64,000 bases of DNA, taken from positions 4,526,001 to 4,590,000 of the forward strand of contig NW_027473317.1 in NCBI RefSeq assembly GCF_050947335.1, read 5' to 3'. Below the pieces are notes generated by a model. That model searched no databases, was not told the origin of the DNA, and saw only the letters and a program-made list of their open reading frames with translations. This DNA is from Megachile rotundata. Taxonomy: Eukaryota > Arthropoda > Insecta > Hymenoptera > Megachilidae. Position numbers and translations under genes: made by a program. This document shows, in pieces, positions 28,001 to 40,342 of this stretch. How positions within the stretch are numbered: position 1 is the first letter of the stretch; each line of letters starts with the position of its first letter.

Positions 28001-29275
28001 GTATGATTGTGATTGTATGATTGTGATTGTAAGATTGTGATTGTGTGATTGCGATTGTATGATTGTGACTGTATGATTGTGATTGTATGATTGTCATTTT
28101 ATGATAGTGATTGTATGATTATGATTGCATGATTGTGATTCTTTGATTGTGATTGTATGATTATGATTGTATGATTGTGATTGTATGATTGTGATTGTGT
28201 GATTGTGATTGTATGATTCTGATCGTATGATTGTGATTCTTTGATTGCGATTGTATGATTGTGATTGTGTGATTGTGATTGTATGATTGTGATTGTATGA
28301 TTGTGATTGTATGATTGTGATTGTATGATTGTGATTGTATGATTGTGATTGTATGATTGTGATTGTATGATTGGCATCGTATGATTGTGATTGTGTGATT
28401 GCGATTGAATGATTGTGACTGTATGATTGTGATTGTATGATTGTCATTGTGTGATTGTGATTGTATGATTATGATTGTATGATTGTCATTGTATGATTGT
28501 GATTGTGTGATTGTGATTGTATGATTGTGATTGTATGATCGTGATTGTGAGATTGTGATTGTATGATTATGATTGTGTGATTGTGATTGTGTGATTGTAA
28601 TTGTGTGATTGTGATTGTATGATTGTGATTGTATGATTGTCATTGTATGATTGTGATTGTATGATTGTGATTGTATGATTGTGATTGCATGATTGTGATT
28701 GGATGATTGTGTTTTTATGATTGTGATTGTATGATTGTGATTGTATGCATGTGATTGTGTGATTGTGATTGTATGATTGTGATTGTATGATTGTGATTGT
28801 ATGATTGTGATTGTATGACTGTGATTGTATGATTGTGATTGTATGATTGTGATTGTATGATAGTGATCGTATGATTGTGATCGTATGATTGTGATCGTAT
28901 GATTGTGATCGTATGATTGTGATCGTATGATTGTGATTGTATGGTTGTGATTGTATGATTGTGATTGTATGATTGTGATTGTGTGATTGTGATTGTGTGA
29001 TTGTGATTGTGTGATTGTGATTGTGTGATTGTGATTGTATGATTGTGATTGTATGATTGTGACTGTATTATTGTGATTGTATGATTGTGTTTGTATGATT
29101 GTGATTGTATGATTGTGATCGTATGATTCTGATCGTATGATTGTGATTCTTTGATTGCGATTGTATGATTGTGATTGTATGATTGTGATTGTATGATTGT
29201 GATTGTATGACTGTGATTGTATGATTGGCATAATATGATTGTGATTGTGTGATTGCGATTGTATGATTGTGACTG
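25070..29275 (+). repeat. 4.2-kb segmental duplication, right copy (contains P copy 3)
   Basis: Near-identical to 20771-24985 by eye, with shared private variants gagtgtg (about 26872), gcgatcctttg (about 26690), gatagtaattg (about 27921) and attgaatg (about 28405). The plain run at 27752-27919 is 12 units against 13 in the left copy. The last 13-bp gatttatg unit of the window is here at 26892. High similarity suggests this is among the more recent large events in the array. Confidence 0.88.
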
Positions 29276-30420
29276 TATGATTGTGATTGTATGATTGCGA
29301 TTGTATGATTGTGATTGTATGATTGTGATTGTATGAATGTGATTGAGTGATTGTGATTGTGAGATTGTGATTGTATAATGGTGATTGTATGATTGTGATT
29401 GTATGATTGTGATTGTATGATTGTGATTGTATGATTGCGATTGTATGATTCTGATTGTATGATTGTGATTGTATGATTGTGATTGTATGATTGTGATTGT
29501 ATGATTGTGATTGTATGATTGTGATTGTATGATTGTGATTGTATGATTGTGTTTGCATGATTGTGATTGTATGATTGTGATTGCGTGATTGTGATTGTAT
29601 GATTGCGATTGTATGATTCTGATTGTATGATTGTGATTGTATGATTGTGATTGTGTGATTGTGATTGTGTGATTGTAATTGTGTGATTGTGATTGTATGA
29701 TTGTGATTGTATGATTGTCATTGTATGATTGTGATTGTATGATTGTGATTGTATGATTGTGATTGCATGATTGTGATTGGATGATTGTGTTTTTATGATT
29801 GTGATTGTATGATTGTGATTGTATGCATGTGATTGTGTGATTGTGATTGTATGATTGTGATTGTATGATTGTGATTGTATGATTGTGATTGTATGACTGT
29901 GATTGTATGATTGTGATCGTATGATTGTGATTGTATGATTGTGATTGTGTGATTGTGATTGTGTGATTGTGATTGTGTGATTGTGATTGTGTGATTGTGA
30001 TTGTATGATTGTGATTGTATGATTGTGACTGTATTATTGTGATTGTATGATTGTGTTTGTATGATTGTGATTGTATGATTGTGATCGTATGATTCTGATC
30101 GTATGATTGTGATTCTTTGATTGCGATTGTATGATTGTGATTGTATGATTGTGATTGTATGACTGTGATTGTATGATTGGCATAATATGATTGTGATTGT
30201 GTGATTGCGATTGTATGATTGTGACTGTATGATTGTGATTGTATGATTGCGATTGTATGATTCTGATTGTATGATTGTGATTGTGTGATTGTGATTGTGT
30301 GATTGTAATTGTGTGATTGTGATTGTATGATTGTGATTGTATGATTGTCATTGTATGATTGTCATTGTATGATTGTGATTGTATGATTGTGATTGTATGA
30401 TTGTGATTGCATGATTGTGA
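29276..30420 (+). repeat. Transition into higher-order array H
   Basis: Units with gtgtgattgtgattgtg form short runs (about 29645 and 29945-30000). A ttggatg/gttttt marker lies at 29777, 644 bp (46 units) before the first H monomer. A ggcataat unit is near 30179, and two gtcatt units stand almost side by side near 30350-30365. No unique sequence is present. Confidence 0.75.
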
Positions 30421-31834
30421 TTGGATGATTGTGTTTTTATGATTGTGATTGTATGATTGTGATTGTATGAATGTGATTGTGTGATTGTGATTGTGAGATT
30501 GTGATTGTATAATGGTGATTGTATGATTGTTATTGTATGATTGTGATTGTATGATTGCGATTGTATGATTCTGATTGTATGATTGTGATTGTATGATTGT
30601 GATTGTATGATTGTGATTGTATGATTGTGATTGTATGATTGTGTTTGCATGATTGTGATTGTATGATTGTGATTGCGTGATTGTGATTGTATGATTGTGA
30701 TTGTATGATTGTGATTGTATGATTGTGATTGTATGATTGCGATTGTATGATTGCGGTTGTATGATTGTGATTGTATGATTGTGATCGTATGATTGCGATT
30801 CTTTGATCGCGATTGTATGATTGCAATTGTATGATTGTGATTGTATGATTGTGATTGTATGATAGTGATTGTATGATTGTGATTGTATGATTGTGCTTGT
30901 ATGATTGTCATTGTATGATTGTGATTGTATGATTGTGATCGTATGATTGTGATCGTATGATTGTGATCGTATGATTGTGATTGTATGATTGTGATTGTAT
31001 GATTGTGATTGTATGATTGTGATTGTATGTTTGTGATTGTATGATTGTGATTGTATGATTGTGATTGTATGATTGTGATTGTATGATTGTGATCGTACGA
31101 TTGTGACCGTATGATTGTGATTCTTTGAATGCGATTGTATGATTGTGATTGTATGATTGTGATTGTATGATTGTGATTGTATGATTGTGATTATATGGTT
31201 GTGATTGTATGATTGTGATTGTATGATTGTGATTGTATGATTGTGATTGTATGATTGTGATTGTATGATTGCGATTGTATGATTGTGATTGTATGATTGT
31301 GATTGTATGATTGTGATCGTATGATTGTGATCGTATGATTGTGATCGTATGATTGTGATTGTATGATTGTGATTGTATGATTGTGACTGTATGATTGTGA
31401 TTGTATGATTGTCATTGTATGATTGTGATTGTATGATTATGATTGTATGATTGTCATTGTATGATTGTGATTGTGTGATTGTGATTGTATGATTGTGATT
31501 GTATGATTGTGATTGTATGATTATGATCGTATGATTGTGATTGTATGATTGTGATTGTATGATTGTGATTGTATGATTGTGATTGCATGATTGTGATTGC
31601 ATGATCGTGATTGTATGATTGTGATTGTATGATTGTGATTGTATGATTGTTTCTGTATGATTGTGATTGTATGATTGCGATTGTATGATTCTGATTGTAT
31701 GATTGTGATTGTGTGATTGTGATTGTGTGATTGTAATTGTGTGATTGTGATTGTATGATTGTGATTGTATGATTGTCATTGTATGATTGTGATTGTATGA
31801 TTGTGATTGTATGATTGTGATTGCATGATTGTGA
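30421..31834 (+). repeat. Higher-order monomer H1 (1414 bp)
   Basis: Anchored at the ttggatgattgtgttttt marker, the first of seven successive anchors. It runs 101 units to the next anchor. Contents in order include gaatg, tataatgg, gtttgcatg and gcgtg units, gcggttg, gcgattctttgatcgcg near 30794, gatagtg, gtgctt and gtcatt units. Private changes include gaccg near 31105 and tttgaatgcg near 31125. It lacks the ggtcgta cassette found in later monomers. Confidence 0.82.
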
Positions 31835-33108
31835 TTGGATGATTGTGTTTTTATGATTGTGATTGTATGATTGTGATTGTATGAAAGTGATTGTGTGATT
31901 GTGATTGTGAGATTGTGATTGTATAATGGTGATTGTATGATTGTGATTGTATGATTGTGATTGTATGATTGCGATTGTATGATTCTGATTGTATGATTGT
32001 GATTGTATGATTGTGATTGTATGATTGTGATTGTATGATTGTGATTGTATGATTGTGTTTGCATGATTGTGATTGTATGATTGTGATTGCGTGATTGTGA
32101 TTGTATGATTGTGATTGTATGATTGTGATTGTATGATTGTGATTGTATGATTGCGATTGTATGATTGCGGTTGTATGATTGTGATTGTATGATTGTGATC
32201 GTATGATTGCGATTCTTTGATCGCGATTGTATGATTGCGATTGTATGATTGTGATTGTATGATTGTGATTGTATGATAGTGATTGTATGATAGTGATTGT
32301 ATGATTGTGCTTGTATGATTGTCATTGTATGATTGTGATTGTATGATTGTGATCGTATGATTGTGATCGTATGATTGTGATCGTATGATTGTGATCGTAT
32401 GATTGTGATTGTATGATTGTGATTGTATGATTGTGATTGTATGATTGTGATTGTATGATTGTGATTGTATGATTGTGATTGTATGATTGTGATTGTATGA
32501 TTGTGATCGTACGATTGTGATCGTATGATTGTGATTCTTTGATTGCGATTGTATGATTGTGATTGTATGATTGTGATTGTATGATTGTGATTGTATGATT
32601 GTGATTGTATGGTTGTGATTGTATGATTGTGATTGTATGATTGTGATTGTATGATTGTGATTGTATGATTGTGATTGTATGATTGCGATTGTATGATTGT
32701 GATTGTATGATTGTGATAGTATGATTGTGATCGTATGATTGTGGTCGTATGATTGTGATTGTATAATGGTGATTGTATGATTGCGATTGTATGATTGTGA
32801 TTGTATGATTGTGATCGTATGATTGTGATCGTATGATTGTGATCGTATAATTGCGATTGTATGATTGTGACTATATGATTGTGATTGTATGATTGTCATT
32901 GTATGATTGTGATTGTATGATTGTGATTGTATGATTGTGACTGTATGATTGTGATTGTTTGATTGTGATTGTATGATTGTGATTGTGTGATTGTGATTGT
33001 ATGATTCTGATCGTATGATTGTGATTGTAAGATTGTGATTGTGTGATTGCGATTGTATGATTGTGATTGTATGATTGTGATTGTATGATTGTGATTGCAT
33101 GATTGTGA
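31835..33108 (+). repeat. Higher-order monomer H2 (1274 bp)
   Basis: 91 units from anchor to anchor. It has gaaagtg in place of gaatgtg near 31884, the gcggttg and gcgattctttgatcgcg cassette near 32166-32225, and the first ggtcgta/tataatgg cassette of this array at 32741. A gatagtatg unit near 32717 recurs in later copies. Confidence 0.85.
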
Positions 33109-34368
33109 TTGGATGATTGTGTTTTTATGATTGTGATTGTATGATTGTGATTGTATGAATGTGATTGTATGACTGTGATTGTATGATTGGCATAATATGA
33201 CTGTGATTCTTTGATTGCGATTGTATGATTGTGATTGTATGATTGTGATTGTATGATTGTGATTGTATGACTGTGATTGTATGATTGGCATAATATGACT
33301 GTGATTGTGTGATTGCGATTGTATGATTGTGACTGTATTATTGTGGTTGTATGATTGTGATTGTATGATTGTGATTGTATGATTGTGATTGTATGATTGT
33401 GTTTGCATGATTGTGATTGTATGATTGTGATTGCGTGATTGTGATTGTATGATTGTGATTGTATGATTGTGATTGTATGATTGTGATTGTATGATTGCGA
33501 TTGTATGATTGCGGTTGTATGATTGTGATTGTATGATTGTGATCGTATGATTGCGATTCTTTGATCGCGATTGTATGATTGCGATTGTATGATTGTGATT
33601 GTATGATTGTGATTGTATGATAGTGATTGTATGATAGTGATTGTATGATTGTGCTTGTATGATTGTCATTGTATGATTGTGATTGTATGATTGTGATCGT
33701 ATGATTGTGATCGTATGATTGTGATCGTATGATTGTGATCGTATGATTGTGATTGTATGATTGTGATTGTATGATTGTGATTGTATGATTGTGATTGTAT
33801 GATTGTGATTGTATGATTGTGATTGTATGATTGTGATTGTATGATTGTGATCGTACGATTGTGATCGTATGATTGTGATTCTTTGATTGCGATTGTATGA
33901 TTGTGATTGTATGATTGTGATTGTATGATTGTGATTGTATGATTGTGATTGTATGATTGTGATTGTATGATTGTGATTGTATGATTGTGATTGTATGATT
34001 GTGATTGTATGATTGCGATTGTATGATTGTGATTGTATGATTGTTATTGTATGATTGTGATCGTATGATTGTGGTCGTATGATTGTGATTGTATAATGGT
34101 GATTGTATGATTGCGATTGTATGATTGTGATTGTATGATTGTGATCGTATGATTGTGATCGTATGATTGTGATCGTATAATTGCGATTGTATGATTGTGA
34201 CTGTATGATTGTGATTGTATGATTGTCATTGTATGATTGTGATTGTATGATTGTGATTGTATGATTGTGACTGTATGATTGTGATTGTATGATTGTCATT
34301 GTATGATTGTGATTGTATGATTGTGATTGTATGATTGTGATTGTATGATTGTGATTGCATGATTGTGA
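33109..34368 (+). repeat. Higher-order monomer H3 (1260 bp)
   Basis: 90 units. It begins with gaatg and two ggcataat units (about 33189 and 33287), then the common gtttgcatg, gcggttg and gatcgcg series, and the ggtcgta cassette at 34071. The stretch from about 33985 is the left arm of a 1218-bp tandem duplication. Confidence 0.85.
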
Positions 34369-35586
34369 TTGGATGATTGTGTTTTTATGATTGTGATTGT
34401 ATGATTGTGATTGTATGAAAGTGATTGTGTGATTGTGATTGTGAGATTGTGATTGTATAATGGTGATTGTATGATTGTGATTGTATGATTGTGATTGTAT
34501 GATTGCGATTGTATGATTCTGATTGTATGATTGTGATTGTATGATTGTGATTGTATGATTGTGATTGTATGATTGTGATTGTATGATTGTGTTTGCATGA
34601 TTGTGATTGTATGATTGTGATTGCGTGATTGTGATTGTATGATTGTGATTGTATGATTGTGATTGTATGATTGTGATTGTATGATTGCGATTGTATGATT
34701 GCGGTTGTATGATTGTGATTGTATGATTGTGATCATATGATTGCGATTCTTTGATCGCGATTGTATGATTGCGATTGTATGATTGTGATTGTATGATTGT
34801 GATTGTATGATAGTGATTGTATGATAGTGATTGTATGATTGTGCTTGTATGATTGTCATTGTATGATTGTGATTGTATGATTGTGATCGTATGATTGTGA
34901 TCGTACGATTGTGATCGTATGATTGTGATTCTTTGATTGCGATTGTATGATTGTGATTGTATGATTGTGATTGTATGATTGTGATTGTATGATTGTGATT
35001 GTATGGTTGTGATTGTATGATTGTGATTGTATGATTGTGATTGTATGATTGTGATTGTATGATTGTGATTGTATGATTGCGATTGTATGATTGTGATTGT
35101 ATGATTGTGATAGTATGATTGTGATCGTATGATTGTGGTCGTATGATTGTGATTGTATAATGGTGATTGTATGATTGCGATTGTATGATTGTGATTGTAT
35201 GATTGTGATTGTATGATTGTGATTGTATGATTGCGATTGTATGATTGTGATTGTATGATTGTTATTGTATGATTGTGATCGTATGATTGTGGTCGTATGA
35301 TTGTGATTGTATAATGGTGATTGTATGATTGCGATTGTATGATTGTGATTGTATGATTGTGATCGTATGATTGTGATCGTATGATTGTGATCGTATAATT
35401 GCGATTGTATGATTGTGACTGTATGATTGTGATTGTATGATTGTCATTGTATGATTGTGATTGTATGATTGTGATTGTATGATTGTGACTGTATGATTGT
35501 GATTGTATGATTGTCATTGTATGATTGTGATTGTATGATTGTGATTGTATGATTGTGATTGTATGATTGTGATTGCATGATTGTGA
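34369..35586 (+). repeat. Higher-order monomer H4 (1218 bp)
   Basis: 87 units. It shares with H5 two changes absent from the other monomers, gaaagtg with tataatgg and gatcatatg near 34733 where the others read gatcgtatg. The shared gatcat change is a C-G to C-A transition that happened before H4 and H5 split. Two ggtcgta cassettes occur 154 bp apart (35135 and 35289), which marks the join of the 1218-bp duplication near 35200. Confidence 0.87.
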
Positions 35587-36748
35587 TTGGATGATTGTGT
35601 TTTTATGATTGTGATTGTATGATTGTGATTGTATGAAAGTGATTGTGTGATTGTGATTGTGAGATTGTGATTGTATAATGGTGATTGTATGATTGTGATT
35701 GTATGATTGTGATTGTATGATTGCGATTGTATGATTCTGATTGTATGATTGTGATTGTATGATTGTGATTGTATGATTGTGATTGTATGATTGTGATTGT
35801 ATGATTGTGTTTGCATGATTGTGATTGTATGATTGTGATTGCGTGATTGTGATTGTATGATTGTGATTGTATGATTGTGATTGTATGATTGTGATTGTAT
35901 GATTGCGATTGTATGATTGCGGTTGTATGATTGTGATTGTATGATTGTGATCATATGATTGCGATTCTTTGATCGCGATTGTATGATTGCGATTGTATGA
36001 TTGTGATTGTATGATTGTGATTGTATGATAGTGATTGTATGATAGTGATTGTATGATTGTGCTTGTATGATTGTCATTGTATGATTGTGATTGTATGATT
36101 GTGATCGTATGATTGTGGTCGTACGATTGTGATCGTATGATTGTGATTCTTTGATTGCGATTGTATGATTGTGATTGTATGATTGTGATTGTATGATTGT
36201 GATTGTATGATTGTGATTGTATGGTTGTGATTGTATGATTGTGATTGTATGATTGTGATTGTATGATTGTGATTGTATGATTGTGATTGTATGATTGCGA
36301 TTGTATGATTGTGATTGTATGATTGTGATAGTATGATTGTGATCGTATGATTGTGGTCGTATGATTGTGATTGTATAATGGTGATTGTATGATTGCGATT
36401 GTATGATTGTGATTGTATGATTGTGATCGTATGATTGTGATCGTATGATTGTGATCGTATAATTGCGATTGTATGATTGTGACTGTATGATTGTGATTGT
36501 ATGATTGTCATTGTATGATTGTGATTGTATGATTGTGATTGTATGATTGTGACTGTATGATTGTGATTGTTTGATTGTGATTGTATGATTGTGATTGTGT
36601 GATTGTGATTGTATGATTCTGATCGTATGATTGTGATTGTAAGATTGTGATTGTGTGATTGCGATTGTATGATTGTGATTGTATGATTGTCATTGTATGA
36701 TTGTGATTGTATGATTGTGATTGTATGATTGTGATTGCATGATTGTGA
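35587..36748 (+). repeat. Higher-order monomer H5 (1162 bp)
   Basis: 83 units. Near-identical to H4 over its left part at offset 1218, including gatcatatg near 35951. One visible difference is gtggtcgtacg near 36115 where H4 has gtgatcgtacg. The ggtcgta cassette lies at 36353. Confidence 0.87.
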
Positions 36749-37854
36749 TTGGATGATTGTGTTTTTATGATTGTGATTGTATGATTGTGATTGTATGAAT
36801 GTGATTGTATGACTGTGATTGTATGATTGGCATAATATGACTGTGATTCTTTGATTGCGATTGTATGATTGTGATTGTATGATTGTGATTGTATGACTGT
36901 GTTTGCATGATTGTGATTGTATGATTGTGATTGCGTGATTGTGATTGTATGATTGTGATTGTATGATTGTGATTGTATGATTGTGATTGTATGATTGCGA
37001 TTGTATGATTGCGGTTGTATGATTGTGATTGTATGATTGTGATCGTATGATTGCGATTCTTTGATCGCGATTGTATGATTGCGATTGTATGATTGTGATT
37101 GTATGATTGTGATTGTATGATAGTGATTGTATGATAGTGATTGTATGATTGTGCTTGTATGATTGTCATTGTATGATTGTGATTGTATGATTGTGATCGT
37201 ATGATTGTGATCGTATGATTGTGATCGTATGATTGTGATTGTATGATTGTGATTGTATGATTGTGATTGTATGATTGTGATTGTATGATTGTGATTGTAT
37301 GATTGTGATTGTATGATTGTGATTGTATGATTGTGATTGTATGATTGTGATCATACGATTGTGATCGTATGATTGTGATTCTTTGATTGCGATTGTATGA
37401 TTGTGATTGTATGATTGTGATTGTATGATTGTGATTGTATGATTGTGATTGTATGATTGTGATTGTATGATTGTGATTGTATGATTGTGATTGTATGATT
37501 GTGATTGTATGATTGTGATTGTATGATTGTGATTGTATGATTGCGATTGTATGATTGTGATTGTATGATTGTGATTGTATGATTGTGATCGTATGATTGT
37601 GGTCGTATGATTGTGATTGTATAATGGTGATTGTATGATTGCGATTGTATGATTGTGATTGTATGATTGTGATCGTATGATTGTGATCGTATGATTGTGA
37701 TCGTATAATTGCGATTGTATGATTGTGACTGTATGATTGTGATTGTATGATTGTCATTGTATGATTGTGATTGTATGATTGTGATTGTATGATTGTGACT
37801 GTATGATTGTGATTGTATGATTGTGATTGTATAATTGTGATTGCATGATTGTGA
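36749..37854 (+). repeat. Higher-order monomer H6 (1106 bp)
   Basis: 79 units, the shortest of the series. It carries gaatg, one ggcataat unit (about 36829), the gcggttg and gatcgcg series, and the ggtcgta cassette near 37599. A gatcatacg unit near 37351 stands where H2 and H3 have gatcgtacg, a second C-G to C-A change in this array. Confidence 0.85.
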
Positions 37855-40342
37855 TTGGATGATTGTGTTTTTATGATTGTGATTGTATGATTGTGATTGT
37901 ATGAATGTGATTGTATGACTGTGATTGTATGATTGGCATAATATGACTGTGATTGTATGATTGTGATTGTATGATTGTGATTGTATGATTGTGATTGTAT
38001 GATTGTGATTGTATGATTGTGATTGTATGATTGTGATTGTATGATTGTGATTGTATGATTGTGATCGTATGATTGTGATCGTATGATTGTGATTCTTTGA
38101 TTGCGATTGTATGATTGTGATTGTATGATTGTGATTGTATGATTGTGATTGTATGATTGTGATTGTATGATTGTGATTGTATGATTGTGATTGTATGATT
38201 GTGATTGTATGATTGTGATTGTATGAATGTGATTGTATGATTGTGACTGTATGATTGTGATTGTATGATTGTCATTGTATGATTGTGATTGTATGATTAT
38301 GATTGTATGATTGTGATTGTATGATTGTGATTGTGTGATTGTGATTTTATGATTCTGATCGTATGATTGTGATTGTAAGATTGTGATTGTGTGATTGCGA
38401 TTGTATGATTGTGACTGTATGATTGTGATTGTATGATTGTCATTGTATGATTGTGATTGTATGATTATGATTGTATGATTGTGCTTGTATGATTGTGATT
38501 GTGTGATTGTGATTGTATGATTGTGATTGTACGATTGTGATTGTAAGATTGTGATTGTGTGATTGCGATTGTATGATTGTGACTGTATGACTGTGACTGT
38601 ATGATTGTCATTGTATGATTGTGATTGTATGATTGTGATTGTATGGTTGTGATTGTATGATTGTGATTGTATGATTGCGATTGTATGATTGTGATTGTAT
38701 GATTGTGATTGTATGATTGTGATCGTATGATTGTGATCGTACGATTGTGATTGTATAATGGTGATTGTATGATTGTGATTGTATGATTGTGATTGTATGA
38801 TTGTGATTGTATGATTGTGATTGTATGATTGTGATCGTATGATTGCGATTGTATGATTGTGATTGTATGATTGTGATTGTATGATTGTGTTGTATGATTG
38901 TGATTGTATGATTGTGATTGTATGATCGTGATTGTATGATTGTGATCGTATGATTGTGATCGTATGATTGTGATCGTATGATTGTCATTGTATGATTGTG
39001 ATTGTATGATTATGGTTGTATGTTTGTGATTCTTTGATTGTGATTGTATGATTATGATTGTATGATTGTGATTGTATGATTGTGATTGTGTGATTGTGAT
39101 TGTATGATTCTGATCGTATGATTGTGATTCTTTGATTGCGATTGTATGATTGTGATTGTATGATTGTGATTGTATGATTGTGATTGTATGATTGTGATTG
39201 TATGATTATGATTGTATGGTTGTGATTGTATGATTGTGATTGCATGATTGTGATTGCATGATTGTGTTTTTATGATTGTGATTGTATGATTGTGATTGTA
39301 TGAATGTGATTGTGTGATTGTGATTGTGAGATTGTGATTGTATAATGGTGATTGTATGATGGTGATTGTATGATTGTGATTGTATGATTGCGATTGTATG
39401 ATTCTGATTGTATGATTGTGATTGTATGATTGTGATTGTATAATTGTGATTGTATGATTGTGATTGTATGATTGTGATTGTATGATTGTGATTGTATGAT
39501 TGTGATTGTATGATTGTGTTTGCATGATTGTGATTGTATGATTGTGATTGCGTGATTGTGATTGTATGATTGTGATTGTATGATTGTGATTGTATGATTG
39601 TGATTGTATGATTGCGATTGTATGATTGCGATTGTATGATTGCGATTGTATGATTGTGATTGTATGATTGTGATCGTATGATTGCGATTCTTTGATCGCG
39701 ATTGTATGATTGCGATTGTATGATTGTGATTGTATGATTGTGATTGTATGATAGTGATTGTATGATAGTGATTGTATGATTGTGCTTGTATGATTGTCAT
39801 TGTATGATTGTGACTGTATGATTGTGATCGTATGATTGTGATCGTATGATTGTGATCGTATGACTGTGATTGTATGATTGTGATTGTATGATTGTGATTG
39901 TACGATTGTGATTGTATGATTGTGATTGTATGATTGTGATTGTATGATTGTGATTGTATGATTGTGATTGTATGATTGTGATCGTATGATTGTGTTCGTA
40001 TGATTGTGATTCTTTGATTGCGATTGTATGATTGTGATTTTATGATTGTGATTGTATGATTGTGATTGTATGATTGTGATTGTATGATTGTGATTGTATG
40101 ATTGTGATTGTATGATTGTGATTGTATGATTGCGATTGTATGATTGTGATTGTATGATTGTGATTGTATGATTGTGATCGTATGATTGTGGTCGTATGAT
40201 TGTGATTGTATAATGGTGATTGTATGATTGCGATTGTATGATTGTGATTGTATGATTGTGATCGTATGATTGTGATCGTATGATTGTGATCGTATAATTG
40301 CGATTGTATCATTGTGACTGTATGATTGTGATTGTATGATTG
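37855..40342 (+). repeat. Partial H7 and filler before block D
   Basis: The seventh H anchor is at 37855, but the H order breaks down by about 37950 into a run of plain units. Later variants include tatggttgtatgtttg at 39011 and gaatg with tataatgg near 39302. From about 39300 the order matches 47.3 kb onward at offset 8008. The gcgattctttgatcgcg, gatagtg, gtgctt and gtcatt series near 39684-39800 resembles H monomers, so H and D regions share ancestry. Confidence 0.78.
38882..38894 (+). repeat. Unique 13-bp unit (lost A)
   Basis: This unit reads tgattgtgttgta, a consensus unit that has lost the A of its second GATT. It is the only net indel I find to the right of 26.9 kb, and it moves the unit phase from 4 to 3. 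I saw no second copy, so it is either a recent single event or a sequencing error. Confidence 0.85.
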
